NCBI GenBank assembly: GCA_034406715.1
Contig: CP137864.1
Span: 124,001-188,000 of the forward strand
Origin: Rhodotorula mucilaginosa
Taxonomy: Eukaryota; Basidiomycota; Microbotryomycetes; Sporidiobolales; Sporidiobolaceae
Length of the DNA stretch: 64,000 nucleotides
Direction: 5' to 3'
The notes under the pieces were generated by a model. It did not search any database. It was not told the DNA's origin and saw nothing but the letters and a program-made list of their open reading frames with translations. This document shows positions 45,552 to 55,024 of the stretch, one piece after another (the stretch's first letter is position 1; every line of letters starts with the position of its first letter). The translations under genes and the position numbers were made by a program.

Positions 45552-46773
45552 ATGCCCAAATTGAGCTGTCTCCGGACCTCGTTTGTACATCCGCCCATGT
45601 GCCATCCGTCCCGACCTTCTCAGGAAGCGCGAGCCGGTCAACCGGATGAGGCTCCGCTGACCCTGGCCCAATACGAGAACGCCTTACAGCAGGCCTGGAC
45701 AACCCACCCCGTGGTAAGTACAGCAATTCCCCCCAAACTTCGGATAAACACGGGCTCGCTCATCTGCCTGCTTCTATTGACCACACGCGTGCGCAGCTTC
45801 GCCACTGGAGATACGAATTTGTCAAAGCCACACTTGTCAAAGCGCTCAATCACTTCATGCACAAGACCTCTGGCTGTGGGCCAATGTATGAACAAGCCAA
45901 CTTTCCTCTGCTTGGACCAGCTCTCGGCTGTGGGGAGCTTGGTCACGGCACCGGTCAGCCTGTGAGAGTCTCTTGGGTGCCAGACTTGAAGGATTTAAGC
46001 TGATTGCAATCCTTTTGATGTACAGCGGAGTCCCCGGTCAGGCTGCGAGTGCTACCGCTGCAAGTCCTCGCGCACTTAGTCCGGAAACAAGTCCCGGCAA
46101 ATGTCTTTGCACGCGACACGCCCGATGTGGCCCCGGAGGCCAAGTCATACAGGGTCTTACAGGCAATTTACAGCTATGAGAAGGGCAATAGGCCAAACTA
46201 CTCGGACAGTGCCGTGGTGGCAGGTCCCCGGTTTCTGCAGTCCCAAATTGATGGACCTAGCGCGGAGGCTCCAAGGCGGGCACGCGAATTTGCGTATATC
46301 ACACGTGCAGCAAATGAGGTAGCCTGTGAAACAAATCACGACACTTCTTATGGATATTCCTTCCAAGACCAGGGTAGGTTTTTGGAACTGGCTCCAAAGG
46401 CGCAAACGCTCTTGCATTGGTGAGGCTGATGTGCAAGACTCCTTGAACAGAACACCAACGGCACTACCAGATATTTATTGGACAGATGGGAGATCTCCTT
46501 CATCAGTACTTTACCAGTACTCCACCAAAAAGGTCCGTGTCTGAGTATGATGCCCACCTGCGCTTTGTCCACCTGCGTTTCACGATCACGCATTTGGACC
46601 TCTCTGGCAATGCCATTGGACAGGAGCTGTGGTTCACTCTTGAGTGTGACCTTGATGACCCTGTGTGGCATGTTTCGCCTGTTCCTGGCACCACCGCCTC
46701 TCCCTTCCATCCACAAGCACGCATTCAGCCGCCTCAATTTGATGTTTGGACCCCCCTTAGTAAGCAGACTTGA
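45552..46773 (+). CDS. orphan gene 1, spliceable protein of unknown family
   Basis: Exons 45552..45713, 45797..45953, 46026..46373, 46451..46773; 329 aa, all junctions in phase with GTAAGT, GTCAGC and GTAGGT donors. I do not recognise the family. Seen: an aromatic/His-rich block HWRYEFVKATLVKALNHF followed by a Gly/Cys block (LGPALGCGELGHG), then LVRKQVPANVFARD, SYRVLQAIYSYEKG, AVVAGPRFLQSQIDGP and RRAREFAYITRAANE. The C-terminus has GDLLHQYFTSTPPKR, YDAHLRFVHLRFTITHLD and FTLECDLDDPVWHVSP. It has no signal peptide or membrane segment. GC is clearly lower and Cys, His and Tyr more frequent than in neighbours. With the convergent gene at 47490..48336 it forms a distinct island. The intact frame over four exons argues for a working or recently working gene. 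Confidence 0.6.
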
Positions 46774-47489
46774 TCTGTAGACATTTTATCAATCACACAA
46801 CAAGGCACTGTAACAAGCATTGGGATTGCTTCTCCCTTTTTCGTCTTTTGTTTGCTTCTTTCCGCAATTATGTATTTCTTCCTGCCAGTCAGGAAGCTCC
46901 ATCATCTTGCCCTAGCTTTGGATTGCAGAGCAAAGCAGCTAGCCTCTAGTAAGGAGAGCCATTTCACCCTACTGTTCCGTTGAGCTTGAGAATGTCCGGT
47001 TGTGTGCTCCCCTTGAAAGCAGAAGCATCCAAACTCATGGCTACATTGCCTATGCCTACATTGCCATATGTCTGACTACCATGTGTATGGATACCCCGGC
47101 ACAAACACAGCCGGATATTGGGTTGCTTGTCGGGCTGCAGGAGCACTATTCGGATCCTTCGGATACTCCTAGAGAATGTCAGCCCGGACCCGGAGCCTCC
47201 CGGAATCCGGGTCCGGAAGAAAAAAATCAGCATTCTGCTCAACGGGATTTTGTCCGGGTCCGGGTGCCCGGATGCCCGGAGTACTCCGGGTCCGGCACCC
47301 CGGAGTCCCGGAGTGTAGGCCTGCGAGATAGTTATTTATGCGCGGAAGCATCTTTGGCTCGCAGGCAACCAATCAAAGTGCATCCCTGACTTGATGAGCA
47401 CATGGTAGGAGTCTCTAAACAGTTAGTATAGCCTGTAGACAAGTTCAAGAGTCTGTATAGCCCACTAGAAATGCTAGATACATGTATTT
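46774..47489. other. AT-richer spacer with CCGG-rich repeat between convergent orphan genes
   Basis: The first part (46774-47130) is the most AT-rich stretch seen in the window. From about 47165 to 47325 it turns into dense CCGGGTCCGG-type repeats. No coding region was supported; a short plus-strand frame here mirrors the end of the neighbouring minus-strand gene (see the repeat entry). Confidence 0.6.
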
Positions 47490-47625
47490 TCAGGTTCTTG
47501 GTGCATCTCTACAAAGTCCCGGAGTCAGTTGCACTCCGGGAATTTTCAGCTCGCTGTACGGGAAAAACTCCGGGTCCGGCTTCCCGGCTTCGATCTCCGG
47601 GCTGACAATCTCTAGATACTCCTCT
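47165..47625. repeat. imperfect inverted repeat with CCGG-rich arms
   Basis: The plus strand at 47169-47188 reads CTAGAGAATGTCAGCCCGGA. The minus strand at 47615-47596 reads CTAGAGATTGTCAGCCCGGA, 19 of 20 identical. Beyond this core both arms are rich in CCGGACCCGGAG-like text but align poorly. The right arm lies inside the last exon of orphan gene 2 (coding IVSPE and onward); the left arm lies about 300 bp beyond that gene's stop, in reverse orientation. Confidence 0.65.
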
Positions 47626-48336
47626 GACCAAAGTCTAACCTTGGCATCAAAGATGAGCCGGAAGAACAGTGCAGGTGGGCTGGTGTGACCTGGTGCATGG
47701 TAGAGCTTTTGCATCTTGATGCCAAACTCAACCCACCGAGTGCTGGCAGGCTGCGCTGTAGGGTTGATGGCCGGATCGTCTAGAGCTAGAGGCATTGACT
47801 GACCGCGTTCTTGCCACAGAGAAGCTCGGATGGCTGCTGCCTGATGATTCATAGGGCACATGTCAAAGCCCCCTGTGTGGAGAGCAATTGAGAGTCAGCA
47901 AACCCAAGCTCAAGAAAGCACGGCAAAAAAAAAGACTGACCATCCCAGTGGACACTGTAGCCATGGTGGCCATGCTGCTTTGCAGAGTCAGCTTGTTCTG
48001 TGATGTTCCCGGTGCTTGTAGAACCTGCTGCCCAGCTTGATGTAGTTGGCAGGACGTCCTTGATTTCCTCCACAGTGAAGCCTGCTTGCTGGAACTGTTT
48101 GACAAGACGGGGGTTTCAGACGGATTGCTGCAACGGGTTCAAGGCGGTAAGAACATACCCTCGGCTGCGTGCTGATGTAGTTCTTGAAACGCTGTTCATA
48201 CTCTTTCTCTGTCTGCGGAGCCAGGATGTTTGTGAGTTGCCTCTGTAGACTGGGGCAAGTGCGGCAACGTGTCTAGTCTCACGCGGCGCCAATTGTAGTA
48301 ACTCCCGGGTGATGGTTCCGTGGCGCAAGGAGCCAT
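47490..48336 (-). CDS. orphan gene 2, spliceable protein of unknown family
   Basis: Exons in coding order: 48336..48283, 48242..48159, 48094..47941, 47872..47490; 224 aa, all junctions in phase. I do not recognise the family. The start MAPCATEPSPGSYYNWRR leads into LTNILAPQTEKEYEQRFKNY and FQQAGFTVEEIKDVLP, a helical stretch that could bind DNA or protein. Then come a Ser/Thr linker, HGHHGYSVHWDGGFDMCP, RASLWQERGQ, ALFFRLIFDAKVRLWSEEYL and a Pro/Glu/Asp-rich end. The last 40 residues are encoded by the right arm of the CCGG-rich inverted repeat, so the C-terminus may have been acquired from repeat sequence. Base composition is lower in GC than surrounding genes. It is convergent with orphan gene 1. 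Confidence 0.55.
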
Positions 48337-49370
48337 TTTGGGACCTGTATTGCAGGCGGGTGCAGTACAAACAACGGCTGACGAGAGCCTTGACGAGGGA
48401 GAACTGAAGTGACCTCGACAAGCGACGGTTGGTTGGTTGAATCTGGGAGCACGCACCTTCGCGGCTTGTCCGACGTTCGCCTTGCCGGTGTTTGCGCTGT
48501 GCGTGTGGCTGTGCTGTGGCTGTGCCAATCACGCTGATAAAGCCAGAGGACGCTAACCTAGCCGGACGAGACCATCGACACCACGCGGCTGATGTCTGGG
48601 CGAAAAAGGAGCTTCTCGAGCGCAGGGACCCTGTCAGCGGATTCTTGCCCCCATGGTACCTGGCCCAAAGCAACGTCGCGATGGGAGTCCGCAGCGGCAG
48701 GTACAGCTGTCAACATGGCTAAAGCTCAGACGCGAGCGAAACGAGCACGGAGGGCCGAGTCCGAGGAAAGCCGCGGGTACCTTGTGGACGGGAACAGCGG
48801 CGCGGGCGGACGTCGGGTCCATGCTTTGGAACGGGCAGCGGCGGCGGGTACTAGAGCATTGGCGAGGCAGCGTAATGACCTCGTGCCGCTGCACTTAGCA
48901 GACTCTGATGGACCGTAAAGCAAGCAAAATTTTCAGAGGTTGGTTCGGAGCGCCGGCGGCCGGCGTGCAGCAGATTTCCCCGCGTTGTTGGGGCAAGCGC
49001 CCTCGAAATGAAAGCACGAGCGGTGCGTGCGCGGTGGTCGGAGGCTGGCACAGGGGTGAGCGGCGACGACGTTGCAAGGCTGTGTATAGCAAGTCACGTA
49101 ACCCTCGGCCAGCGAGCGAGAGAGAGCAAGCCATCTGAGACGAGCGAGGGTGAGAAGGCTGTTCGACGAAGACGCGCCATCTTGTCCTCGGACGCGACAG
49201 CCATCTCTCTCGCGGTCGAGGGCGGACAGGCGGAACAGACACGCTCCTTTATCTCTAGACTACACTCGTTGAATTGTACCTGCGCCGCCCAACCGCACGC
49301 ACTCGCTCAGGCGTCGCCCCCTCGGACACCACCCTCGAATCGTCGTCGCTCAACTTAGCTCTCGTCCGGC
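48337..49370. other. 1-kb gap, divergent promoter region
   Basis: No well-supported gene. A 67-codon plus-strand ORF at 48715..48918 (basic start MAKAQTRAKRARRAESEES) is intact but shows no motif and no spliceable partner; it is kept only as a possibility. GA-rich text before 49140 may belong to the promoter of the 49371 gene. Confidence 0.45.
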
Positions 49371-51168
49371 ATGGCTGATCCTCAGGCAGGATGCTCGCGA
49401 GTCGTCGCAGAAACCGTTTACGAGACTGTAACCGCTACCACCCGCATCCCGACCATCACCGGGACCCGCACCGCCGTCGTCAACCTCCCCGTAGTGCGTC
49501 TCCACCCCCCCTTTTTATCGCTGCTTCTCTCTGCTGACACAGCTCGCCATGTGCACAGAGTACGCTCTCGACCTACATCGGAACCATCCGTGGACAGGTC
49601 ACCAGCGAGGTCTTCACCATCACCGGCGTGCAACGAGGGTGAGTGTGGCCCGGCCCCTTCATGGCTCTCAATGCACCCAAAGCTAACGATTGCCACCCCA
49701 CAGAACGACGCTGGTCCCCGTGTCGGGCTACATGACGAGTCTCGTCGTCACATCGACACCCATCTCGTACATCTACTCGACCGTCTGCCCGACGAGCACC
49801 ACCACTTCCAGTTCTGTCCTGCCGACCACGACGACCACTACCAGCAGCTCTACCACGACTACGCCTCCACCCTCGTCCTCCTCGTCGAGCACGACTACTA
49901 CTACAACGACGACGACCCCTTCGTCGTCCAGTACCAGTAGCTCGTCTTCCACGACGACGACGACGAGCAGCGTGCCGCCAACGTCGACTTCCTTCTCGAC
50001 TGTCACCGTGCCCGCCTCCTCTTCTTCCAGCAGCTCCTCGTCGACCTCGAGCGCAACCGCCCTCTCGAATGCTTCGAACGGGAAGAACAACTCGTCGTCC
50101 TCCAACACGGGCGCGATCGCCGGCGGCGTCGTCGGCGGCCTCGCGGGCTTGGCCATCCTCGCCGGACTCGCGTTCTGGTTCTTCCGTCGCCGATCCAACA
50201 AGCACGAACGCGAGTTTGACCCCTTCTCGAATGACGACCCCTGGGACCCGGCGGCGGCGGACGGAGGCGCCGCGAGGTTCAGCAAGGCGGACGAGCTCGT
50301 GTACGGAGGAGGCGGCGGCGGTCATGGCGGCCATCACGGCGCCGGACTCGCTGGAGCTGGTGCTGGACTTGCTGGAGCCGGAGCCGCGCTCGGCTACGGT
50401 GCGGCGCACTCGCGCTCTCGTTCGGATGCTTCGCACGAGAAGAACGGAGGAGGTGACCCCTACTACACCGCGGTTGCGACCGCCGGATCTCCACCTCGTC
50501 GCACCTCGCGGCGCAAGGCTCCTCCCTCGGCAGCACACAAGCAGGACATGTACTACGGCGGGGGCATGTCGAGCGAAGGCCATGCTGTTGGCGAGGGCGA
50601 GTACGGTTACGCGTCGGCTTACGACGAGGGCGCATACGGAGGTGGCGCAGACCCGTACGCCCAGCAGCAGTACTACGCTCAACAACAACAGCCGCAAGCT
50701 CCGTACGGACAACCGGGCGAGATTATGCAGTACCCCGGTCAGACGACCTACCCGCCCCAGCAGCAGCAGCAGCAGCCGCAACAACTGTACCCAGCGTCGC
50801 CGACCAACTCGGGTGGAATCCCTTACCACCAACAGCACCAATCGATTGGCTCGGACGGCGCCGGCGGCGCGTCGTCGTACGAGCCGCAAGAACACCTGCG
50901 CGGCCCTTCTCCACCGGCGGCGCTCGTCCCCGGTGCGGTCGGTTCGCCTGCGCCTTCTCATCGCTCGATCCCGCAACTCGGAGCGATGCAGTTCGAACAA
51001 TCGCAACCGCCGATGCCGATGCCTGGTTCTGGATCCTCCGAGTACGGCGGCCAGCAGCCGTTGAGGGTGGTGAATGACGGTGGCGAAGACCCGTACGGCG
51101 GCATGGACGACGCGGGTGGAAACGCCTATCACTACCAACAACAGCAGCAGTACTACGGCCAGCACTAA
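49371..51168 (+). CDS. mucin-like single-span membrane protein
   Basis: Exons 49371..49493, 49559..49638, 49704..51168; 555 aa. The N-terminal part (YETVTATTRIPTITGTRTAV, GQVTSEVFTITGVQ) is Thr-rich without a clear signal peptide. A Ser/Thr run of about 120 residues follows, likely heavily O-glycosylated, then one membrane span (GAIAGGVVGGLAGLAILAGL, about 203-229) and RRR. The cytosolic half is Gly/Tyr/Gln/Pro-rich with repeated YYGQQ/YGG motifs. The layout (Ser/Thr-rich outside, single span, low-complexity tail) recalls fungal wall-stress sensors of the Wsc/Mid2 kind, though no WSC cysteine domain is present, so that role is inference. A 599-codon minus-strand frame overlapping it is an antisense artefact of repeated codons. 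Confidence 0.75.
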
Positions 51169-51607
51169 GCTGGCCCCCCCTCGCCGCCCTTCCTTGACTT
51201 CCTCTCTCTTGTTTGCCCGTGGACTCTTGACGACACCCCGCTCTCTTTTGGTTCCCCGGCTCCCTCTTTGACGTTGTGCTCCCCGTTCTCTCTCTCCCAA
51301 TGGTTGTACCGGCAGAATAAACCCTTCTGAATGTCCCCTTCCCCTTCCCCTCGCTCTCGCTGTCGCTCTCACTTCCTTTCTCTTAGCTCACGAAATCCAT
51401 AGGACACTGGTTGCCCCGATTCCTCACGTGTGTAATCAACAGATCTCTTTACGAACAAGCCCCTGTATCGTGCCCTGCTTGAAAGGAAGAGGTGCGAGTT
51501 GACTTTGGAATCGACGGCGCTCCACTTTGGCGCGTGTCGGCGAAAGTCGTCGCTTCTCGTCTCTCTTGAACTCGGGCTGTCGGGTTAGACGCCGAGTGGA
51601 CGCCAAG
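51169..51607. other. intergenic, mucin-like gene to KEX1
   Basis: These 439 bp are CT-rich, with probable 3' UTR first and promoter after. The KEX1 frame is open through 51527 without an ATG. An upstream signal-peptide exon for KEX1 could lie here but was not found. Confidence 0.45.
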
Positions 51608-54600
51608 ATGGTGGCAGGTCCGCACCGCGCTCGCCTGACTGCACCGGCCATGCTCGCTGCTACGCACGCCGCCGACTCCTCACCTCCTCCGCCGCCTCGC
51701 TCGCTGTCGAGTTGGATCGCCCAAGCCCGTGAAGGAGTCGAACGCCGCCAGCAGCAATCGGACGACTCGGACGAGGGTGAGCATCCCATGCCAGACTGCG
51801 TCCCTACCCGCGCACTGACTCCCCCACGCTGGGTGAACAGACATGTCGGCCGCCCGGTTTTTCATCCCTTCGCTGCCCGGTCAGCCCTCGGACGCGAGCG
51901 TGACCATGTACGGAGGGCACATCCCGTCTGCATCGCCCAAGAATGGCGTACCCGACACCGAGTCGGACGCCCATTTGTATTTTTACCTTGTCCGGAACAA
52001 GCACATTGCAGAGACGGAGCGGACCCTCCTCTGGTCAGTCCCTACGGCTCCCTCCTGTCTCGTCCAGTCCCTTCGCCAGTGCATCGGCGATCACGGACAA
52101 GTCCGTGTCGAATGTCCTCGGAACTGACCCGACTTTCACCGCGGCGCAGGTTCAACGGCGGACCGGGTTGCAGTTCGTTCGACGGCGGCCTGATGGAGAT
52201 CGGACCGTTCCGCCTCGTCCCCAACAGCGACGGAAAACTGCGAGAACTCGAAGGCGCGTGGAACGAGTACGCCAACGTCATCTTTAGTGCGTGTCGGCTT
52301 TCTCTCGCATGCCGTTTCACTCTCGCACCCTCGCTTCCTAAGCGAACAAGGCCTGGGTTGGGGACCCGTCTGAGATGTGCCGTCCACTGAACGATCGTGA
52401 CCTTGTTTTGCAAAACAGTCGATCAGCCCGTCGGAACTGGGTACTCGTACATGTCGACGAACGAGTACTTGCACGACCTGCCTGAGGTGCGTTCGATTGT
52501 CTCCTTCTCAGCAGCTCCGGCAGCTTGCGATGTTTAGCGCACATCGTGGCACCGGGACTAACGCCGTGAGACGTCCCACACAGGCCGCAGCCCACGTTGT
52601 CGAGTTCCTCGCGAAATTCTACAAGATCTTTCCCGAGTTCTCCTCTCACGACGCAAGTCTACTGGCTTTTGTTCGCGCGATTGATTTCGGCTACGTTGCC
52701 CACGAGCACGCACTTACACCGTACTCCGATACCGTTCGACCACAGACCTACCTCGCCGGCGAATCGTACGCGGGCCAATACATCCCCTACATCGCGCAAG
52801 CGATCCTCGAAACGACGCGACTCCCCACCCGGCTCAAGGGCATCCTGATCGGCAACGGCTGGATCGACCCGTGGAACCAGTACCCGGCCTACTACGAGTT
52901 TGCGCTCGAGGCGGGCATCTTGAAGGAAGGGAGCGACACGGACAAGAGCGTGAGGAAAGAGGTCGAGAACTGTATGGCCAACATGAGGCTGCACGGCGGG
53001 CCGGCAAAGTTGCCGGTGCATCTCGGGGTGTGCGAACGCATCTTGGGAGCCATCACCGACTCGACGATCCAATCGTGCGTTCCGGTCGCTGCCTTCAGCC
53101 AAGGCGCCTTGCTGGGGCCAAGAATTGTTGACACCCGACCCTTGCGCTGGACTTTGGCCCTCGAACGCAGAGTCAACGGCCAGAACATGTGCGTCAACAA
53201 CTACGACGTCCGGCTGACCGACACGCACCCTTCTTGCGGCATGAACTGGCCTCCCGACATTTTCGACATCACTCCCTACCTCTCGGTGCGTCGGTCGTCC
53301 CTTTTTCTTTTTCGCCCACCCACATAAGGCGCCGGTGTGCCACTTTCGTTCTCGACAAGTCGAACTGACGCTGGTCGACGGACCGCCTGCTCACAGCGCG
53401 ACGACGTCAAGTCGGCGTTTCACGCGACCCGCCACGCCGGCGCCTGGACCGAATGCAACGGCCAAGTCGGCGCGAATTTCTACACGCCGCACTCGCTCCC
53501 GAGCGTGACCCTCTTGCCCGACTTGTTGACCAAGATCCAGGTGTTGATGTTTGCCGGAGCCGAGGACCTAATCTGCGTAAGGGCGATTCTCCCTCCCTTT
53601 CCTTTCCTTTCCTTGCCTTCCTGCTGCTCGAACTCGCGACTCCCTCTCTGCTCGGACTCGGAAGAGGACTGGATAGCAAGGTGACTGTAACTGATGTGGG
53701 CAGGTCACACTCGTCTACAGAACCACGTCGGCATCGAACGCATGATCGAGAACCTCAATTGGAACGGCGCCACCGGCTGGGAGGTCAGTATCCTTTCTCT
53801 ATGGATGCTTTTGCCACTTTCGGGCACAAGTATCTCAGCAGGCCTGACACTAGCCCGCCGCTCTTGACGACTCGACACAGGACGCGCCTGTGGAGGACTG
53901 GGTCGTCGATGGCCGGACGGCGGGAACTTGGACGACGGCGCGTAACATGACTTATGTCAAGATCCTCGACGCGAGTCATATGGTGCGTCTCGACGCGTTC
54001 TTGCCGATGCGTGGGGACGTTGAACCCACGAATGCTGACCCTTTCCGACACTTCCCCCGCAGGTTCCTTACGATCAACCGCTCGCGGCGCACGACATGTT
54101 TCTCCGGTTCGTCGGCGCTTCGCTCCTCTCGGCCGCGGGTCCTGCGGCGCAAGTCCCGTCCCGAATCGGCAACGAGATCCCGGCCGTGCTCGGTTCGACG
54201 CGTCCGGACGGTTCCTCCTTGAACGCTACGTTGGCGGACGGGACGTCCATGCTCGACGCTTCTTCCGGTTCGGGCGACGATTCGACCCTGATTGGGTCGG
54301 GCGACTCGAAGCTGTCGTCGTCGTTCGGCGGTTCCGAATCTTCCACTTCCTCGGACGGATGGTGGTCCCCGCTTTCGGGCAGTGCCGCCGAAGGTCTCGC
54401 GCACGCCTCGAGCGCGATCGTCCTCGTCCTGCTCATGGTCGCCGCCTTGGGCGGGTTCCTCTATATCCGGAAACGGAACGGGATCGCCACCAGTGGTGGT
54501 GGTGGTGGGCGACGCCGGAGGAACGGAAAAGGGTGGGCGAGCTTGACGCCGAGGGGGAAACAGCACGAGAGGGCGCAGAGTCTGGGGCGTGGTGGCGGGC

Positions 54601-55007
54601 TTGGGATGGGCGGGATCACCGAGGACGAGGATGGGGTTCTGAGTGGAGAAGCAGACGATACGGAAACAGGCCAGGAGGATCGTCGGCGGCGCAGACGCGG
54701 GGGCGGCGGCGAGGGTGCAGCAGGAGAAGGGGAGGAGGAGGAGGAAGCGCACGAGCTGGACGAACTGATGCGATCTTCGCATGCTCGGTCGCGCCAGCGA
54801 CTGTTTGACGTCGACGATGAAGAAGAGAAGCAAAAGGCGTCGTTGTCGTCCGGCGGCGGTCACCACCATCGTCGAGGAGAACTGGACGAAGAGGCGAAAG
54901 TGTTTGGATTGGGAGACGAGGAGGAGGAGGACGACGAGGGTGGCGCGGATGATGATGCGGATACGATTGCGGATAGGGAAGGCCGTCGGAATTGGCGGCG
55001 CGACTAG
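51608..55007 (+). CDS. KEX1: Kex1-type serine carboxypeptidase, Golgi membrane
   Basis: Kex1 trims C-terminal Lys/Arg from precursors after Kex2 cleavage in the late Golgi. Exons: 51608..51776, 51841..52033, 52150..52286, 52419..52486, 52584..52652, 52746..53074, 53171..53285, 53397..53576, 53721..53783, 53881..53982, 54063..55007; 789 aa. Seen: [42 protein letters not shown]-like [11 protein letters not shown], and GESYAG with the nucleophile Ser219. The acid is Asp417 (FAGAEDLIC) and the base His474 (DASHMVPYD). One transmembrane span (about 592-610) and a long acidic cytosolic tail follow, as in yeast Kex1. The intron after exon 5 starts GCAAGT (GC-AG). The N-terminus lacks an obvious signal peptide, so the true start or a first exon may lie upstream of 51608. 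Confidence 0.9.
52653..52745 (+). other. GC-AG intron in KEX1
   Basis: The donor reads GCAAGT and the acceptor ACCACAG. No GT in the neighbourhood keeps phase into [10 protein letters not shown], whereas GC at 52653 does so exactly. Confidence 0.8.
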
Positions 55008-55024
55008 ACTGTACGCTTTGAAGG

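Noticed and set aside
47165-47625. CRISPR-like or terminal-repeat reading of the CCGG-rich repeat
   Set aside because: There are only two inverted arms, with no regular spacers, no target-site duplication seen and no element-coding domain; a eukaryotic CRISPR array is not expected.
48715-48918. A 67-codon plus-strand ORF with basic start
   Set aside because: Intact but short, with no recognisable motif and no spliceable partner; chance is likely at this GC.
49573-51372. A 599-codon minus-strand open frame
   Set aside because: It lies antisense to the mucin-like gene. Its Arg/Val/Gly-rich translation is the complement of repeated Ser/Thr/Gln/Tyr codons and shows no motif.
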